Assembly: GCA_937941715.1 (NCBI GenBank)
Contig: CALDGX010000172.1
Coordinates: 1-28,627 of the forward strand
Reading direction: 5' to 3'
DNA: 28,627 nucleotides
From: an uncultured Chloracidobacterium sp.
GTDB taxonomy: Bacteria; Acidobacteriota; Blastocatellia; Pyrinomonadales; Pyrinomonadaceae
This document shows, piece after piece, positions 1 through 6,383 of this stretch (position 1 is the stretch's first letter; every line of letters begins with the position of its first letter). The translations under genes and the position numbers were made by a program. The notes beneath the pieces are model-generated. The model had not been told where the DNA came from, did not search any database, and was given only the letters and a program-made list of their open reading frames with translations.

Positions 1-2
1 TC

Positions 3-512
3 TTACTTTCGATCAAAAACCAGCGTTTCGGCCCTGTCGCCAAACGTGGACGACGCTTTTGTTTCTATAACAAGCTGCTTATTTTTCAACCGAAGGGTTT
101 CGACAACGGTCATTTCACCGTTATCGCCCATCGGGATCTTGGTGGTGATCATTAATGAAGCCTTGCCGGCAGTCCACACTGCCGTCGATCTTTTTTCAGA
201 ATCCGCCCAGCCCGGATTGATGCATACCTTGCCATCGAGTGTAAATTTATCTTTGACGATAAATTCTCGATCCTGAAAGTTGGAATGTCTTTCGACAAAC
301 AGATCATTGCCGGCTTGAGCGACCCTTATTTGCCCGGGCGCCATGCTGAACTGGTCGTCCAATTCGCTCGCCGCTCTGTTTAGGATCCAGGTTCCGGAAA
401 AGTCGGGCACCTCCTGTGCCGATGTCGTAATACCAAACACCACTAATATGAGTAAAAGAGTGATCGCCGACCTTGTCACTCCAATTCCCTTTCCGGATCT
501 TCTCGACGTCAC
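3..512 (-). CDS. Small secreted protein, FSGTW-type, unknown function
   Basis: A 169-residue protein read from a GTG at 510-512. This start is chosen because a full AGGAGG lies 8 nt upstream (521-526); the frame stays open to another GTG at 554, but that one lacks such a site. The N-terminus has basic residues (RRSGKG), a hydrophobic stretch (AITLLLILVVFGI) and a TSA-Q cleavage region, so it is probably exported by Sec. The mature part begins with DFSGTWILNRAASEL, a pattern I associate with lipocalin-like small secreted proteins common in Acidobacteriota (from memory). The rest alternates in a way that suggests beta strands. It lies 38 nt after the tail-tube-like gene and probably shares its transcript. 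No catalytic motif is visible and the function is unknown. Confidence 0.75.
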   Translation of the reverse strand: MTSRRSGKGIGVTRSAITLLLILVVFGITTSAQEVPDFSGTWILNRAASELDDQFSMAPGQIRVAQAGNDLFVERHSNFQDREFIVKDKFTLDGKVCINPGWADSEKRSTAVWTAGKASLMITTKIPMGDNGEMTVVETLRLKNKQLVIETKASSTFGDRAETLVFDRK

Positions 513-550
513 AGTGTTTGCCTCCTGTTTTACCTGACCCGGGGCTCCGA

Positions 551-1054
551 TCACTGGTTCGCGATCTTCATGCCGTCATGAACGAAGATCAGGGTTTCGA
601 ATGAACCGGAATTTTCGTTAACTCCGACGACCTTTTTCGGAAAAGCGTTCTTAAGCGTCCAGGTCATTGTCGGGTTGCCGTCTTCGTCAAGCAGCTTGAT
701 GATGACAGTGCCGCGCATGGGTTTTGTGGTTTCACGGATCGATCTGTACATATCAAAGAATTTTTTATCCGGGGCAAAAAGGCCCCTTATTAGCGTAATG
801 TCGCTAACATTCATGGGGCCGGGCAGAGTATGGACCGAAAAAACCCGATCACCTTCTTTACGGTATTCGATCCCCGGCAACGCCGTATCGAGGCCTCCGA
901 TCTCCTGGACCTCAAAAGCATAGGCCTTGCCGTCAAACGTGTATTCGACCTCGAACCGAAACTTGGGCGTCGGCCAATCTGCGGTGGAATTTTGCGCAAG
1001 CGCCGCCGATGCCAACAGTAGAAACGCCGCGATGACGAAAATGATGCTTTTCAT
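551..1054 (-). CDS. Exported phage tail-tube (T4 gp19 / eCIS tube) family protein
   Basis: A 167-residue protein starting at ATG 1054, with GGGAG about 7 nt upstream. The frame is open to 1303, but no ribosome site supports an earlier start. Residues 1-20 form a classic signal peptide (MKS, hydrophobic core, ALA then QN). Residues 32-163 match what I know of the phage tail protein family that includes T4 gp19-like and eCIS (Afp1/Pvc1-type) tube subunits: EIGGLDT (51-57), IEYRKEGD (62-69), LPGPMNVSDITLIRG (77-91), LLDEDGNPTMTWTLKNAFP (121-139) and ETLIFVHDGM (153-162). The mature length of about 147 residues fits the family. Known tube subunits are assembled in the cytoplasm and lack signal peptides, so export is odd. 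No sheath, baseplate or spike gene is next to it; its neighbours are other small secreted proteins. Confidence 0.85.
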   Translation of the reverse strand: MKSIIFVIAAFLLLASAALAQNSTADWPTPKFRFEVEYTFDGKAYAFEVQEIGGLDTALPGIEYRKEGDRVFSVHTLPGPMNVSDITLIRGLFAPDKKFFDMYRSIRETTKPMRGTVIIKLLDEDGNPTMTWTLKNAFPKKVVGVNENSGSFETLIFVHDGMKIANQ

Positions 1055-1339
1055 TCGATGCTCCCGTTTTGCGAATTGTACACCAAAAGCCGGGTCGCTG
1101 CTTTGAAAATCATCTGCCACCCCGGGTTGCCCAAGGACGGACGGGTTCAGGCGTACGGTTTGTGTGATCCTCAACCGGCGTTCAGATAGGATCGCAGGCC
1201 AGAACCTGAATTCAATTGCCTTTGATCGGCGCAAAGGAACGCGAATGTTCTCGGTCATGCCGGTGCGGATCATCTTCGCTGCGGCACGCTTATAAACATT
1301 CACGTTCTTTGCCTAACACTCGGCCGGTGGACCGTGAGA

Positions 1340-1744
1340 TTACGGCTTTGGCTTTTCGACACTTGGCGGCGGTATGCGTTTGGCACTCCATTCATCGCTC
1401 GCCGACTCGTTGAAATAGATGGTACCGCCCATCGCGTCGCCCTTAACCTTTCCGATGAACGAGAGCACGACGCTGTTACCGTTGTAGTTGATCGTATAGT
1501 TAAAACTGATGTCGTCGCCCTTGATAGTGCCGGTGAGCGGCACGTCGCCGTTCGAGCGTTTGGCAGTACCGGTGATCTTTTCGCCGTCGACAGCGAAAAC
1601 AAGCTTGAACGCCCGCGGGCCGCCGGGCGTGTTATAAACAGCGTCCCATTCTCCGGCAACAGACGCTGTCTGAGCCGAAACGCTGCCGGCGCCAAACAAA
1701 ACCAGCCCAATAGCGAATAATGTCGGTAAAATGATCTTTTTCAT
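1340..1744 (-). CDS. Small secreted protein, beta-rich, unknown function
   Basis: A 134-residue protein from ATG 1744, with AGGTG about 9 nt upstream; a GTG four codons earlier is less likely because it overlaps that site. Residues 1-25 are a signal peptide (MKK, LFAIGLVLFGAGSV, SAQ-T). The mature region opens with AGEWDAVYNTPGG and continues as alternating strands (KLVFAVDGEKITGTAKR, DISFNYTINYNG, VVLSFIGKVKGDAMGGTIYF), ending in a proline- and lysine-rich tail. This resembles small beta-barrel or lipocalin-like secreted proteins, but no named family is certain. It has the same direction as the tail-tube-like gene, 285 nt away, so co-transcription is uncertain. Confidence 0.75.
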   Translation of the reverse strand: MKKIILPTLFAIGLVLFGAGSVSAQTASVAGEWDAVYNTPGGPRAFKLVFAVDGEKITGTAKRSNGDVPLTGTIKGDDISFNYTINYNGNSVVLSFIGKVKGDAMGGTIYFNESASDEWSAKRIPPPSVEKPKP

Positions 1745-1933
1745 ATTAGTTAACACCTATGACCGTATGATATCACCGTTTTTCGGAACGCTGACATCGA
1801 GACAGCGCATTTTGAATGCTCAGAGCGGGTGAACACTGACGACGACGTTCCCGGCTCAATGTCCTCCGCAGTAAAGAAACAAGATCTCGGCCGAAGTGAA
1901 TCAGGACGAATGCAGTTCGGCAGCGATCGGAAA

Positions 1934-1967
1934 CGTAAAAAGCCGCCAACAGTTGCCCGCGGCGGCC
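1934..1967 (-). terminator. Rho-independent terminator of the small membrane protein gene
   Basis: On the minus strand, GCCGCC (1961-1966) pairs with GGCGGC (1942-1947) across a 13-nt loop and is followed by TTTTT (1937-1941). It lies about 30 nt after the stop codon at 1996. Confidence 0.65.
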
Positions 1968-1995
1968 TTTCCCTGCCAAAAAACAGCGGGTCAGC

Positions 1996-2193
1996 TTAAT
2001 AATATGTCTGCTTGCGTTGGCCGTGCTCCTCGATGAAAAAAGCAACCAGCGAAAACGCCATCAGGCCTACGCCCGTAAACGCCAAAACACGCGGAGCACC
2101 GAAAATGCCCGCCATGAATAGCACTACGCCCACAACGACAAACAACATTCCCGCACGTCCCGCCAAACTACTCATTCCGCTTGAATTTTCCAT
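1996..2193 (-). CDS. Small membrane protein with two transmembrane helices
   Basis: A 65-residue protein from ATG 2193; ATG 2175 (59 residues) is an alternative. No good Shine-Dalgarno sequence precedes either. A TATTTT box ends 6 nt before ATG 2193, so the mRNA may start at the codon itself. Two hydrophobic helices are visible, GMLFVVVGVVLFMAGIFG and VLAFTGVGLMAFSLVAFFI, joined by a short APR turn, with a charged C-terminus (EEHGQRKQTYY). I do not recognise the family. A clear terminator follows at 1934-1967, which supports this as a real transcription unit. Confidence 0.6.
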   Translation of the reverse strand: MENSSGMSSLAGRAGMLFVVVGVVLFMAGIFGAPRVLAFTGVGLMAFSLVAFFIEEHGQRKQTYY

Positions 2194-2280
2194 TTCTAAA
2201 AAATACCAAAATTTCACTAACGACTCCAACGCCGAGAGCAAAACGGATCCGTCCATGCCAGCGGCGGTTTATTGCCGGCA

Positions 2281-2316
2281 AAACGAAAACTGGCCGTGGG
2301 GTCGCGCCCACGGCCG
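2281..2316 (-). terminator. Rho-independent terminator of the pilin gene
   Basis: A perfect 9-bp stem, GGCCGTGGG (2292-2300) with CCCACGGCC (2307-2315), encloses a 6-nt loop. On the minus strand it is followed by a T-rich run (GTTTTCGTTTT). It sits about 30 nt past the pilin stop codon, as expected for a strongly expressed monocistronic gene. Confidence 0.8.
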
Positions 2317-2346
2317 TGTACTTGGTTGATAAGTGTTTAGACCAGG

Positions 2347-2838
2347 TTATTGCATCGGCGAGCCGTTGACGATCACCAGGCTATTATCGCCATAAAGTCC
2401 GATGTACATTGAGCCGCCCACAACATCGGTGTGCAGCACACCCTGGGTGATCAGCGTAAAATTCCTTGTGCCGGTCTGGGTTACGCCGCTTGGCGTCGTC
2501 GGGGTCGCCCATCCGCCAAACTGCGGCGTTCCGCCGGTCGTCACAGATCCCCAACCGGTGAACGTATATCCACTTTTGACGCCGTCAGAGAGACTGCTGT
2601 CCATTATTCCCAAATTCGACAACTCAGGATACGGAGTACTTGAGAAGAAACCATTGCCTGCGGTCGCCCTGTAGGTCATCTGTGCAGAATGATACGTGCG
2701 TAGTGTCGAGATCGCCGAACCTTCGTTGGCCGAACGCCGTGAGGCGAGTAGGTTTGGGATCGCGACCGCGGCGATAATGCCGATGATCACGACGACGATC
2801 AGTAATTCGATAAGCGAAAAGCCTTTGCTGTTTTTCAT
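2347..2838 (-). CDS. pilA: Type IV pilin-like protein (PilA/GspG-type)
   Basis: A 163-residue prepilin from ATG 2838, with GGAG about 13 nt upstream. The short basic leader MKNSKG is followed by FSLIELLIVVVIIGIIAAV, the standard prepilin-peptidase site (cleavage after G, N-methylated F, E at +5) and polymerising helix. The next region, AIPNLLASRRSANEGSAIS, is typical of major pilins of the PilA/GspG group. The C-terminal globular part (residues 55-163) is rich in Gly, Thr and Ser and has no cysteines, so the usual pilin disulfide loop is absent. The gene stands alone, with its own terminator (2281-2316) and a sigma-54-like promoter (2913-2927). Major pilin is most likely; a type II secretion pseudopilin is the alternative. 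Confidence 0.9.
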   Translation of the reverse strand: MKNSKGFSLIELLIVVVIIGIIAAVAIPNLLASRRSANEGSAISTLRTYHSAQMTYRATAGNGFFSSTPYPELSNLGIMDSSLSDGVKSGYTFTGWGSVTTGGTPQFGGWATPTTPSGVTQTGTRNFTLITQGVLHTDVVGGSMYIGLYGDNSLVIVNGSPMQ

Positions 2839-2912
2839 ACTCTAGTTGTTACTCCTGTTTCAATCGGAAATTTAGGGGCAGAAAAAACAGCCCGTCGGTC
2901 GGGAGACACACC

Positions 2913-2927
2913 TCAAAAAGCGTGCCA
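2913..2927 (-). promoter_or_regulatory. Sigma-54-type promoter of the pilin gene
   Basis: The minus strand reads TGGCACGCTTTTTGA. The -24 element TGGCAC is perfect, and GG is followed after exactly 10 nt by GA where the consensus has GC. Transcription would start near 2901, leaving a leader of about 60 nt before ATG 2838. Sigma-54 control of pilA is known in several bacteria (PilS/PilR); assigning it here is inference. Confidence 0.65.
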
Positions 2928-2977
2928 GAGCGAATACACCCGTAAAATCAGGCCTTCCCTCAAATCAGCGGCGACGA

Positions 2978-3016
2978 TTGTGACATAATTTGTCAACGGC
3001 CTTTTTGGTTGTGACA
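2978..3016 (-). promoter_or_regulatory. Candidate enhancer (PilR-like) site: TGTCA repeats
   Basis: TTGTGACA occurs twice in the same orientation (2978-2985 and 3009-3016), 31 bp apart, close to three helical turns. An inverted TGTCA at 2991-2995 makes a TGACA-N5-TGTCA palindrome with the first copy. The group lies about 80-115 bp upstream of the predicted sigma-54 start, the usual place for an enhancer-binding activator. PilR sites in Pseudomonas contain TGTC-type motifs (recalled). It also overlaps the promoter region of the divergent gene at 3127. Confidence 0.45.
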
Positions 3017-3088
3017 GTTTTTAGAACGGGATGCAACGGTGGTTACCCGTTCAGGATCGGATTGCGTCGAGGATCCGGAAATGGACTA

Positions 3089-3118
3089 TTGCGGCACACG
3101 TGACAATTCGGGTAGAAT
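3089..3118 (+). promoter_or_regulatory. Promoter placing the start at the ATG of the 3127 gene
   Basis: TTGCGG (3089-3094), an 18-bp spacer and TAGAAT (3113-3118; five of six consensus bases). The predicted start is near 3125, only 1-2 nt before ATG 3127, and no Shine-Dalgarno is visible, so the mRNA may be leaderless. Confidence 0.5.
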
Positions 3119-3126
3119 CTCGAGAT

Positions 3127-3651
3127 ATGCAAATATTCAAACACGTCGCATTTCTTGTAATTGCCATTGCACTTTTTTCTGTTGCAGGGTCGGCCCAAAC
3201 CGCCTCACTCGCGAATATGGGCGACGAGGTTTACGAATCCGAGGCCGACGGATTTGAAATAGCATTGCCGAAAGCGTGCGTAGTGGTCAAAAGTGCCGCG
3301 GACGGTAACAATTACGTCTGCGATGTCAAAGAAGGCCGCGTATCCGTTTCCGTAACTCTCGGGCCGAACGTCATAAGGACCGATAAGGACGTTGCGGCAT
3401 TTTTAAGCGGTTTCAGGGAGGCTTTGGCCGGTGATTCGGGCGTCAAACTGCTTGGGGAAACGTCTGCGAAGGTCGGCGATTACCGCGGTGCGGCATACCA
3501 ACTCACGATCGACGGTGACAAATCACTGATGGTCGCGTTGGTCTGGGAAAAGTTTGTCGTTGTAATTTCAGGGCGGGCAAACTCAAAGGTCGCGAATTCG
3601 GCCGAGTTGATCAGCGAGGCGGTGCAGAGCTTCTCATTTGTAAACAAATAA
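3127..3651 (+). CDS. Exported protein of unknown function
   Basis: A 174-residue protein from ATG 3127. The frame is open upstream to 3031, but the signal peptide begins here (MQIFKH, LVIAIALFSVAGS, AQT) and the -10 box at 3113-3118 argues against an earlier start. The mature part begins with a DEVYESEADGFEIALP segment and has two cysteines (in KACVVV and YVCDV) about 15 residues apart, possibly a disulfide. The rest alternates strands and helices (DVAAFLSGFREAL, YRGAAYQLTIDGDKSLMVALVWEKFVVVISG, SAELISEAVQSFSFV). That layout resembles PsbP/'DUF1795'-like exported folds, but the match is weak and I do not assign a family. The gene diverges from the pilin gene and ends at a strong terminator. 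Confidence 0.75.
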   Translation: MQIFKHVAFLVIAIALFSVAGSAQTASLANMGDEVYESEADGFEIALPKACVVVKSAADGNNYVCDVKEGRVSVSVTLGPNVIRTDKDVAAFLSGFREALAGDSGVKLLGETSAKVGDYRGAAYQLTIDGDKSLMVALVWEKFVVVISGRANSKVANSAELISEAVQSFSFVNK

Positions 3652-3682
3652 TTCGTTAGGGGTAAGTGCTTTCACGAAACTA

Positions 3683-3717
3683 GAAACCGGCGGCCGAACC
3701 GCCGGTTTCGTCATTTT
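3683..3717 (+). terminator. Rho-independent terminator after the 3127 gene
   Basis: GAAACCGGCGG (3683-3693) pairs perfectly with CCGCCGGTTTC (3699-3709) over a 5-nt loop, followed by GTCATTTT. It lies 32 nt after the stop codon. Confidence 0.75.
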
Positions 3718-3819
3718 GAACCCGTCCTTGTTGAACTATGCCCCTCATCGCGCAAACTGCACAGTTTCACACCGATGCCGCTCGGCATTTATTAGCGTGA
3801 ACCAACTGCCGGTCAAAAT

Positions 3820-4407
3820 TTAGGTGCCGCGTTTATGACACGATGCACAGATCGTCGCATTCGGGACCTTCGATTCGGGCCGATTCATCGATACCGAGAA
3901 ATGGCACGCATCACATGTCCGATGAAATGCCAGCTGATTGGTCAGCGTGGTCATGGTGGTACTGCCCGGATCTTTGAGTATCGGAAGTGCGGGCAGCAGT
4001 TTCGGCTTTTCTCCTGCCTTCGCATGGCAATCTCGGCAAGCAGCGATTCCCGCAGCCTTGGCGTCCGTGTTAAAAAGCTCCATGGTCAGCGTGGTCGTGC
4101 GGCCGGCCGGCCAATCGGTCTTCAGCGGCGGATGTTTAGCCAATTCCGAGGCGGGCTGCGCAGTGTGGTGGCACTCGATACATTGGATCGGGCCCGAAAC
4201 ACTGTATTCACCGCTATTGTGCTTGACGTGGTTGAATGTCACTGTCCCCTGCTTTGAGCCCTTTGCCAGTTCGATCACCTTTGGCATTTCGAGCGGCGGC
4301 GCCGCCTTATTGTTCATTACCTGAGCATTCTGGCTGGTACCGTCAAGGAGGAACAACACAGCCGCAAATGCGGCTATCACGAAAGCAGTCTTGAAATACT
4401 TTCTCAT
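3820..4407 (-). CDS. Exported tetrahaem cytochrome c (cytochrome c3/c7-like)
   Basis: A 195-residue protein from ATG 4407, 9 nt after GGAGG; the adjacent GTG at 4410 is less likely. It has an N-terminal signal or anchor helix (FKTAFVIAAFAAVLFLL) and four CxxCH haem-attachment motifs: CIECH (76-80), CRDCH (124-128), CDACH (165-169) and CASCH (187-191). Extra histidines in FNHVKH (about 59-63) and HH after the first motif are candidate distal ligands, as in class III multihaem cytochromes. It should carry electrons in the periplasm or on the outer face of the inner membrane. It is a single gene with no reductase partner nearby. A CRP/FNR-like palindrome upstream suggests control by respiratory or redox state. 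Confidence 0.88.
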   Translation of the reverse strand: MRKYFKTAFVIAAFAAVLFLLDGTSQNAQVMNNKAAPPLEMPKVIELAKGSKQGTVTFNHVKHNSGEYSVSGPIQCIECHHTAQPASELAKHPPLKTDWPAGRTTTLTMELFNTDAKAAGIAACRDCHAKAGEKPKLLPALPILKDPGSTTMTTLTNQLAFHRTCDACHFSVSMNRPESKVPNATICASCHKRGT

Positions 4408-4721
4408 CACTTTTCACCTCCAGTCGACAGAGCTTGAAAATTCCCCTATCAGCGCCATTGTGTTCCTGGTTTTGGAAGATTGATGTGACCGCGGTCACCG
4501 GAACGAAGAAGTAATTGTCAGGGGACCGTCACCGTCGTGGAAGCACGGTCGATGGTCGGTGAATGAGATCGATCTACCGTAACGAAATGTTCGGGTGGGT
4601 TGAGACGGCCTTCATCTATTCGTCATGTCGATACCGACGGAAACTCAGGGAGAGTCCTGACCGGCCGGGGAAATATCAGATCATTGCTCGTCCGGAAGAG
4701 AAGTTGGGCTAAACGGGGGGA
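4408..4721. other. Intergenic region upstream of the cytochrome gene
   Basis: This 314-nt stretch holds no convincing gene. Its cytochrome-proximal part carries the ribosome site (near 4420), a possible -10 box (CACAAT on the minus strand, 4457-4462) and the palindrome at 4484-4499. Between about 4500 and 4721 I see no ORF with a ribosome site, no hairpin with a T-tract and no repeat. Confidence 0.6.
4484..4499 (-). promoter_or_regulatory. CRP/FNR-family operator upstream of the cytochrome gene
   Basis: TGTGA-CCGCGG-TCACC differs by one base from the CRP-type consensus TGTGA-N6-TCACA. The core GTGACCGCGGTCAC (4485-4498) is a perfect 14-bp palindrome. Its centre is 41-42 nt upstream of a start near 4450 that the CACAAT box at 4457-4462 would give, the classic class II activator spacing. 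Which family member binds (CRP, FNR, HcpR or NnrR type) cannot be told. Confidence 0.55.
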
Positions 4722-4940
4722 CTATTTATGTCGGTATGTAATTCGGCCCTTGGTCAGGTCGTAGGGCGAGAGTTCAACATCGACCCGGTCACCCATCAAG
4801 ATGCGGATCCGGTTGCGGCGCATACGGCCCGAGATCGTGGCGAGCACCATATGCTCGGTGTCGTTCAGTTGTACCTTGAAAAATGCATTTGGCTGCTTGT
4901 CGACCACGACACCTGCCATTTCAATAAGTTCTTCTTTCAT
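4722..4940 (-). CDS. infA: Translation initiation factor IF-1
   Basis: A 72-residue protein, the normal length for IF-1. It shows the S1/OB-fold signature of the family: MAGVVVDKQPNAFFKVQL, then ATISGRMRRNRIRILMGD, DRVDVELSPYDLTKGRI and a basic end, aligning throughout with Escherichia coli IF-1. IF-1 binds the ribosomal A site of the 30S subunit and works with IF-2 and IF-3 in start-codon selection; IF-2 is encoded elsewhere in this window. The N-terminus is MKEELIEM in place of the common MAKEDxIEM. It lies 97 nt downstream of the RRM protein gene on the same strand, separated by two stable hairpins, so read-through from that gene is possible. Confidence 0.97.
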   Translation of the reverse strand: MKEELIEMAGVVVDKQPNAFFKVQLNDTEHMVLATISGRMRRNRIRILMGDRVDVELSPYDLTKGRITYRHK

Positions 4941-4965
4941 TCACTATACCTATTACTGCTATATT

Positions 4966-5004
4966 GTCCGGCAGCGGACTTCGGACCGGTTCGCCGATCC
5001 GAAG
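4966..5004 (-). repeat. Two adjacent stable hairpins between the RRM gene and infA
   Basis: Stem one: CTTCGGACCGG (4979-4989) with CCGATCCGAAG (4994-5004), 11 bp with one G-U pair and a 4-nt loop. Stem two: GTCCG (4966-4970) with CGGAC (4975-4979), also a 4-nt loop. They share base 4979. Neither has a T-tract on the minus strand, so a leader structure, processing site or factor-dependent stop is more likely than an intrinsic terminator. Confidence 0.5.
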
Positions 5005-5037
5005 CGCACCGCCGCGATTCGAACTGTGACTTTTCGA

Positions 5038-5391
5038 CTAGTAGCGTCCGCCACCGCCGTAACCACCGCCGCCGCCGCGATTGCCCCCACGTCCGCCGCC
5101 ACCGCCGTAGCCGCCGCGTCCGCCACCGCTACCACCGCGATCTTCGCGCGGTTTGGCTTCGTTGACCGTCAGTGCTCGTCCATCGACCTCTTTTCCATTC
5201 ATGCTCGCGATCGCCGCTTCGCCTTCTTCCTTGCTCGACATTTCAACAAATCCGAAACCGCGTGAACGGCCCGTTTCCCGGTCTTCGATAAGGTTAGCCG
5301 ACTGGACCGAGCCAAATTCGCCGAACATCGATTCGAGATCCTGCGAGGTTGTGTTGAATGAGAGATTTCCTACGTAAAGTTTCGTTGACAT
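5038..5391 (-). CDS. RRM RNA-binding protein with glycine-rich tail
   Basis: A 117-residue protein from ATG 5391, preceded by AAAGG about 11 nt upstream; longer frames lack support. Residues 1-80 form one RNA recognition motif with RNP2 LYVGNLSF (5-12) and RNP1 RGFGFVEM (44-51). Residues 84-117 are a low-complexity tail of Gly, Arg and Tyr (GGRGGYGGGGG repeats ending GGRY). This matches the bacterial/cyanobacterial Rbp family, single-RRM proteins often linked to cold or stress adaptation; the role here is inferred from that family. The glycine tail may aid RNA binding or condensation. It is upstream of infA on the same strand, a context consistent with translation control. Confidence 0.93.
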   Translation of the reverse strand: MSTKLYVGNLSFNTTSQDLESMFGEFGSVQSANLIEDRETGRSRGFGFVEMSSKEEGEAAIASMNGKEVDGRALTVNEAKPREDRGGSGGGRGGYGGGGGRGGNRGGGGGYGGGGRY

Positions 5392-5574
5392 TAAATAATT
5401 TACCTTTCCCCTTTTCGGGAATTTCAAAAGAAGTGTCGATTCGAATGGCTTCGCAGAAAAACGGTGCAACGAAGTGTCGGTTTCGGATGCTCAATTAACG
5501 CAAGAGCTACTTCTGTACCAATAAACAACCTGCTCTTTGCCAAATCCAAAAACCGTCTTTGATGAGCGTGATGC

Positions 5575-5625
5575 AAAAATGGTGCACCACAAGAGAAGGA
5601 CTACCTCTCTAGGATGCACCGTTTT
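5575..5625 (-). terminator. Hairpin with A/T flanks, probable terminator of the 5650 gene
   Basis: AAAATGGTGCA (5576-5586) pairs with TGCACCGTTTT (5615-5625) through 11 bp with one G-U pair. An inner imperfect stem (AGAG / CTCT) lies within the 28-nt loop. On the minus strand the stem runs into ATTTTTG. It lies 25 nt past the stop at 5650. Confidence 0.5.
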
Positions 5626-5649
5626 GGCAATAGTTGCAAATGAAGAGTT

Positions 5650-6252
5650 TTACAGCATTTTGCGGCCGCGTACGGTAACCCCCATCAGCTTTGACGGAAA
5701 TGTGGCAAAATCCTCGATCTCGACGACCTCCTGTCCGGTCTTCTTATCATTCTTGACCCGAAGACGTGCGGCGGCAATGTAAGTGCCATCGCCCTTGCCG
5801 GTGACGGGATCGACCATCAGTTCGATGTAGCCGAACGGATAATCGATCGAGCGATAACCTCCGCGAAGTTCGGCAACACCGAGCCAACGCTCAAAGATTA
5901 TCCGGATACGCTGCTTGTTACCAACCTGGCTTACGTTAACGCCGTTGACAGTGCGGCCGAGCCTTCCGCCGATGGCGAAATTGCCCAGATCTGTCGATCG
6001 GATAGCTTTTAGCAGGTCATCCTGCCCGTTTTCATCAAGTATCTTGAACAGCCGTTTAGCATCATCATCCGAAGTTGTTCCGGTGAGGTTCAGAGTAAAT
6101 GTATTGGTAGTTGTTCTGGTATTAAAGCCGGAGCCATAGCTGACCACGGTACCGGTAAATGTGGTTTTTTCGACACCCTGCGCAAATACGCCGGCAACGC
6201 CCAACACCAACACCGCAATGATATATAGAGTAGATGTTTTTAGCATTTTCAT
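5650..6252 (-). CDS. Exported protein of unknown function
   Basis: A 200-residue protein from ATG 6252, with GGAGG 11 nt upstream (spacer T-rich); ATG 6246 is a close alternative. Residues 1-24 are a signal peptide (MKMLKTS, LYIIAVLVLGVAGV, FAQ). The mature part shows TTFTGTVVSYGSG, a threonine-rich strand, a charged helical segment (DDDAKRLFKILDENGQDDLLKAI), a glycine-rich turn (GNFAIGGRLGRTVNGV) and a C-terminal beta region ending GVTVRGRKML. I do not recognise the family. Two segments, RIIFERWLGVAELRGGYRS and YPFGYIELMVD, look conserved in character. It faces the divergent gene at 6384 and ends at a hairpin terminator. Confidence 0.75.
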   Translation of the reverse strand: MKMLKTSTLYIIAVLVLGVAGVFAQGVEKTTFTGTVVSYGSGFNTRTTTNTFTLNLTGTTSDDDAKRLFKILDENGQDDLLKAIRSTDLGNFAIGGRLGRTVNGVNVSQVGNKQRIRIIFERWLGVAELRGGYRSIDYPFGYIELMVDPVTGKGDGTYIAAARLRVKNDKKTGQEVVEIEDFATFPSKLMGVTVRGRKML

Positions 6253-6346
6253 AACAAAAAAAACCTCCGTTCATTCGATGCCGCAGGGCGAAAATGGTTC
6301 ACCGCAAATTCAATGCGTTAAAACCGGCAGGCTTGATCCGGCGATG

Positions 6347-6376
6347 TTGATTGCGGAGGGTCCAGGCGGTTAGAAT
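6347..6376 (+). promoter_or_regulatory. Promoter placing the start at ATG 6384
   Basis: TTGATT (6347-6352), 18-bp spacer, TAGAAT (6371-6376). The -10 box ends 7 nt before ATG 6384, so the predicted start falls on or next to the codon. No Shine-Dalgarno precedes that ATG. Confidence 0.5.
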
Positions 6377-6383
6377 ACGTACG

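Noticed and set aside
1055..1303. N-terminal extension of the tail-tube-like gene
   Set aside because: The extension is basic, unlike the family, lacks a ribosome site, and the signal peptide with GGGAG upstream starts at 1054.
3777..3790. ATGCCG-CT-CGGCAT palindrome downstream of the cytochrome gene
   Set aside because: The 2-nt centre cannot form a normal loop and there is no promoter context for an operator.
3835..4324. Two plus-strand frames opposite the cytochrome gene
   Set aside because: The minus strand carries four CxxCH motifs and a signal peptide; the plus frames carry nothing recognisable.
5040..5150. GGC/CCG-rich repeats that could be a tandem repeat array
   Set aside because: They are the coding sequence of the glycine-rich tail of the RRM protein.
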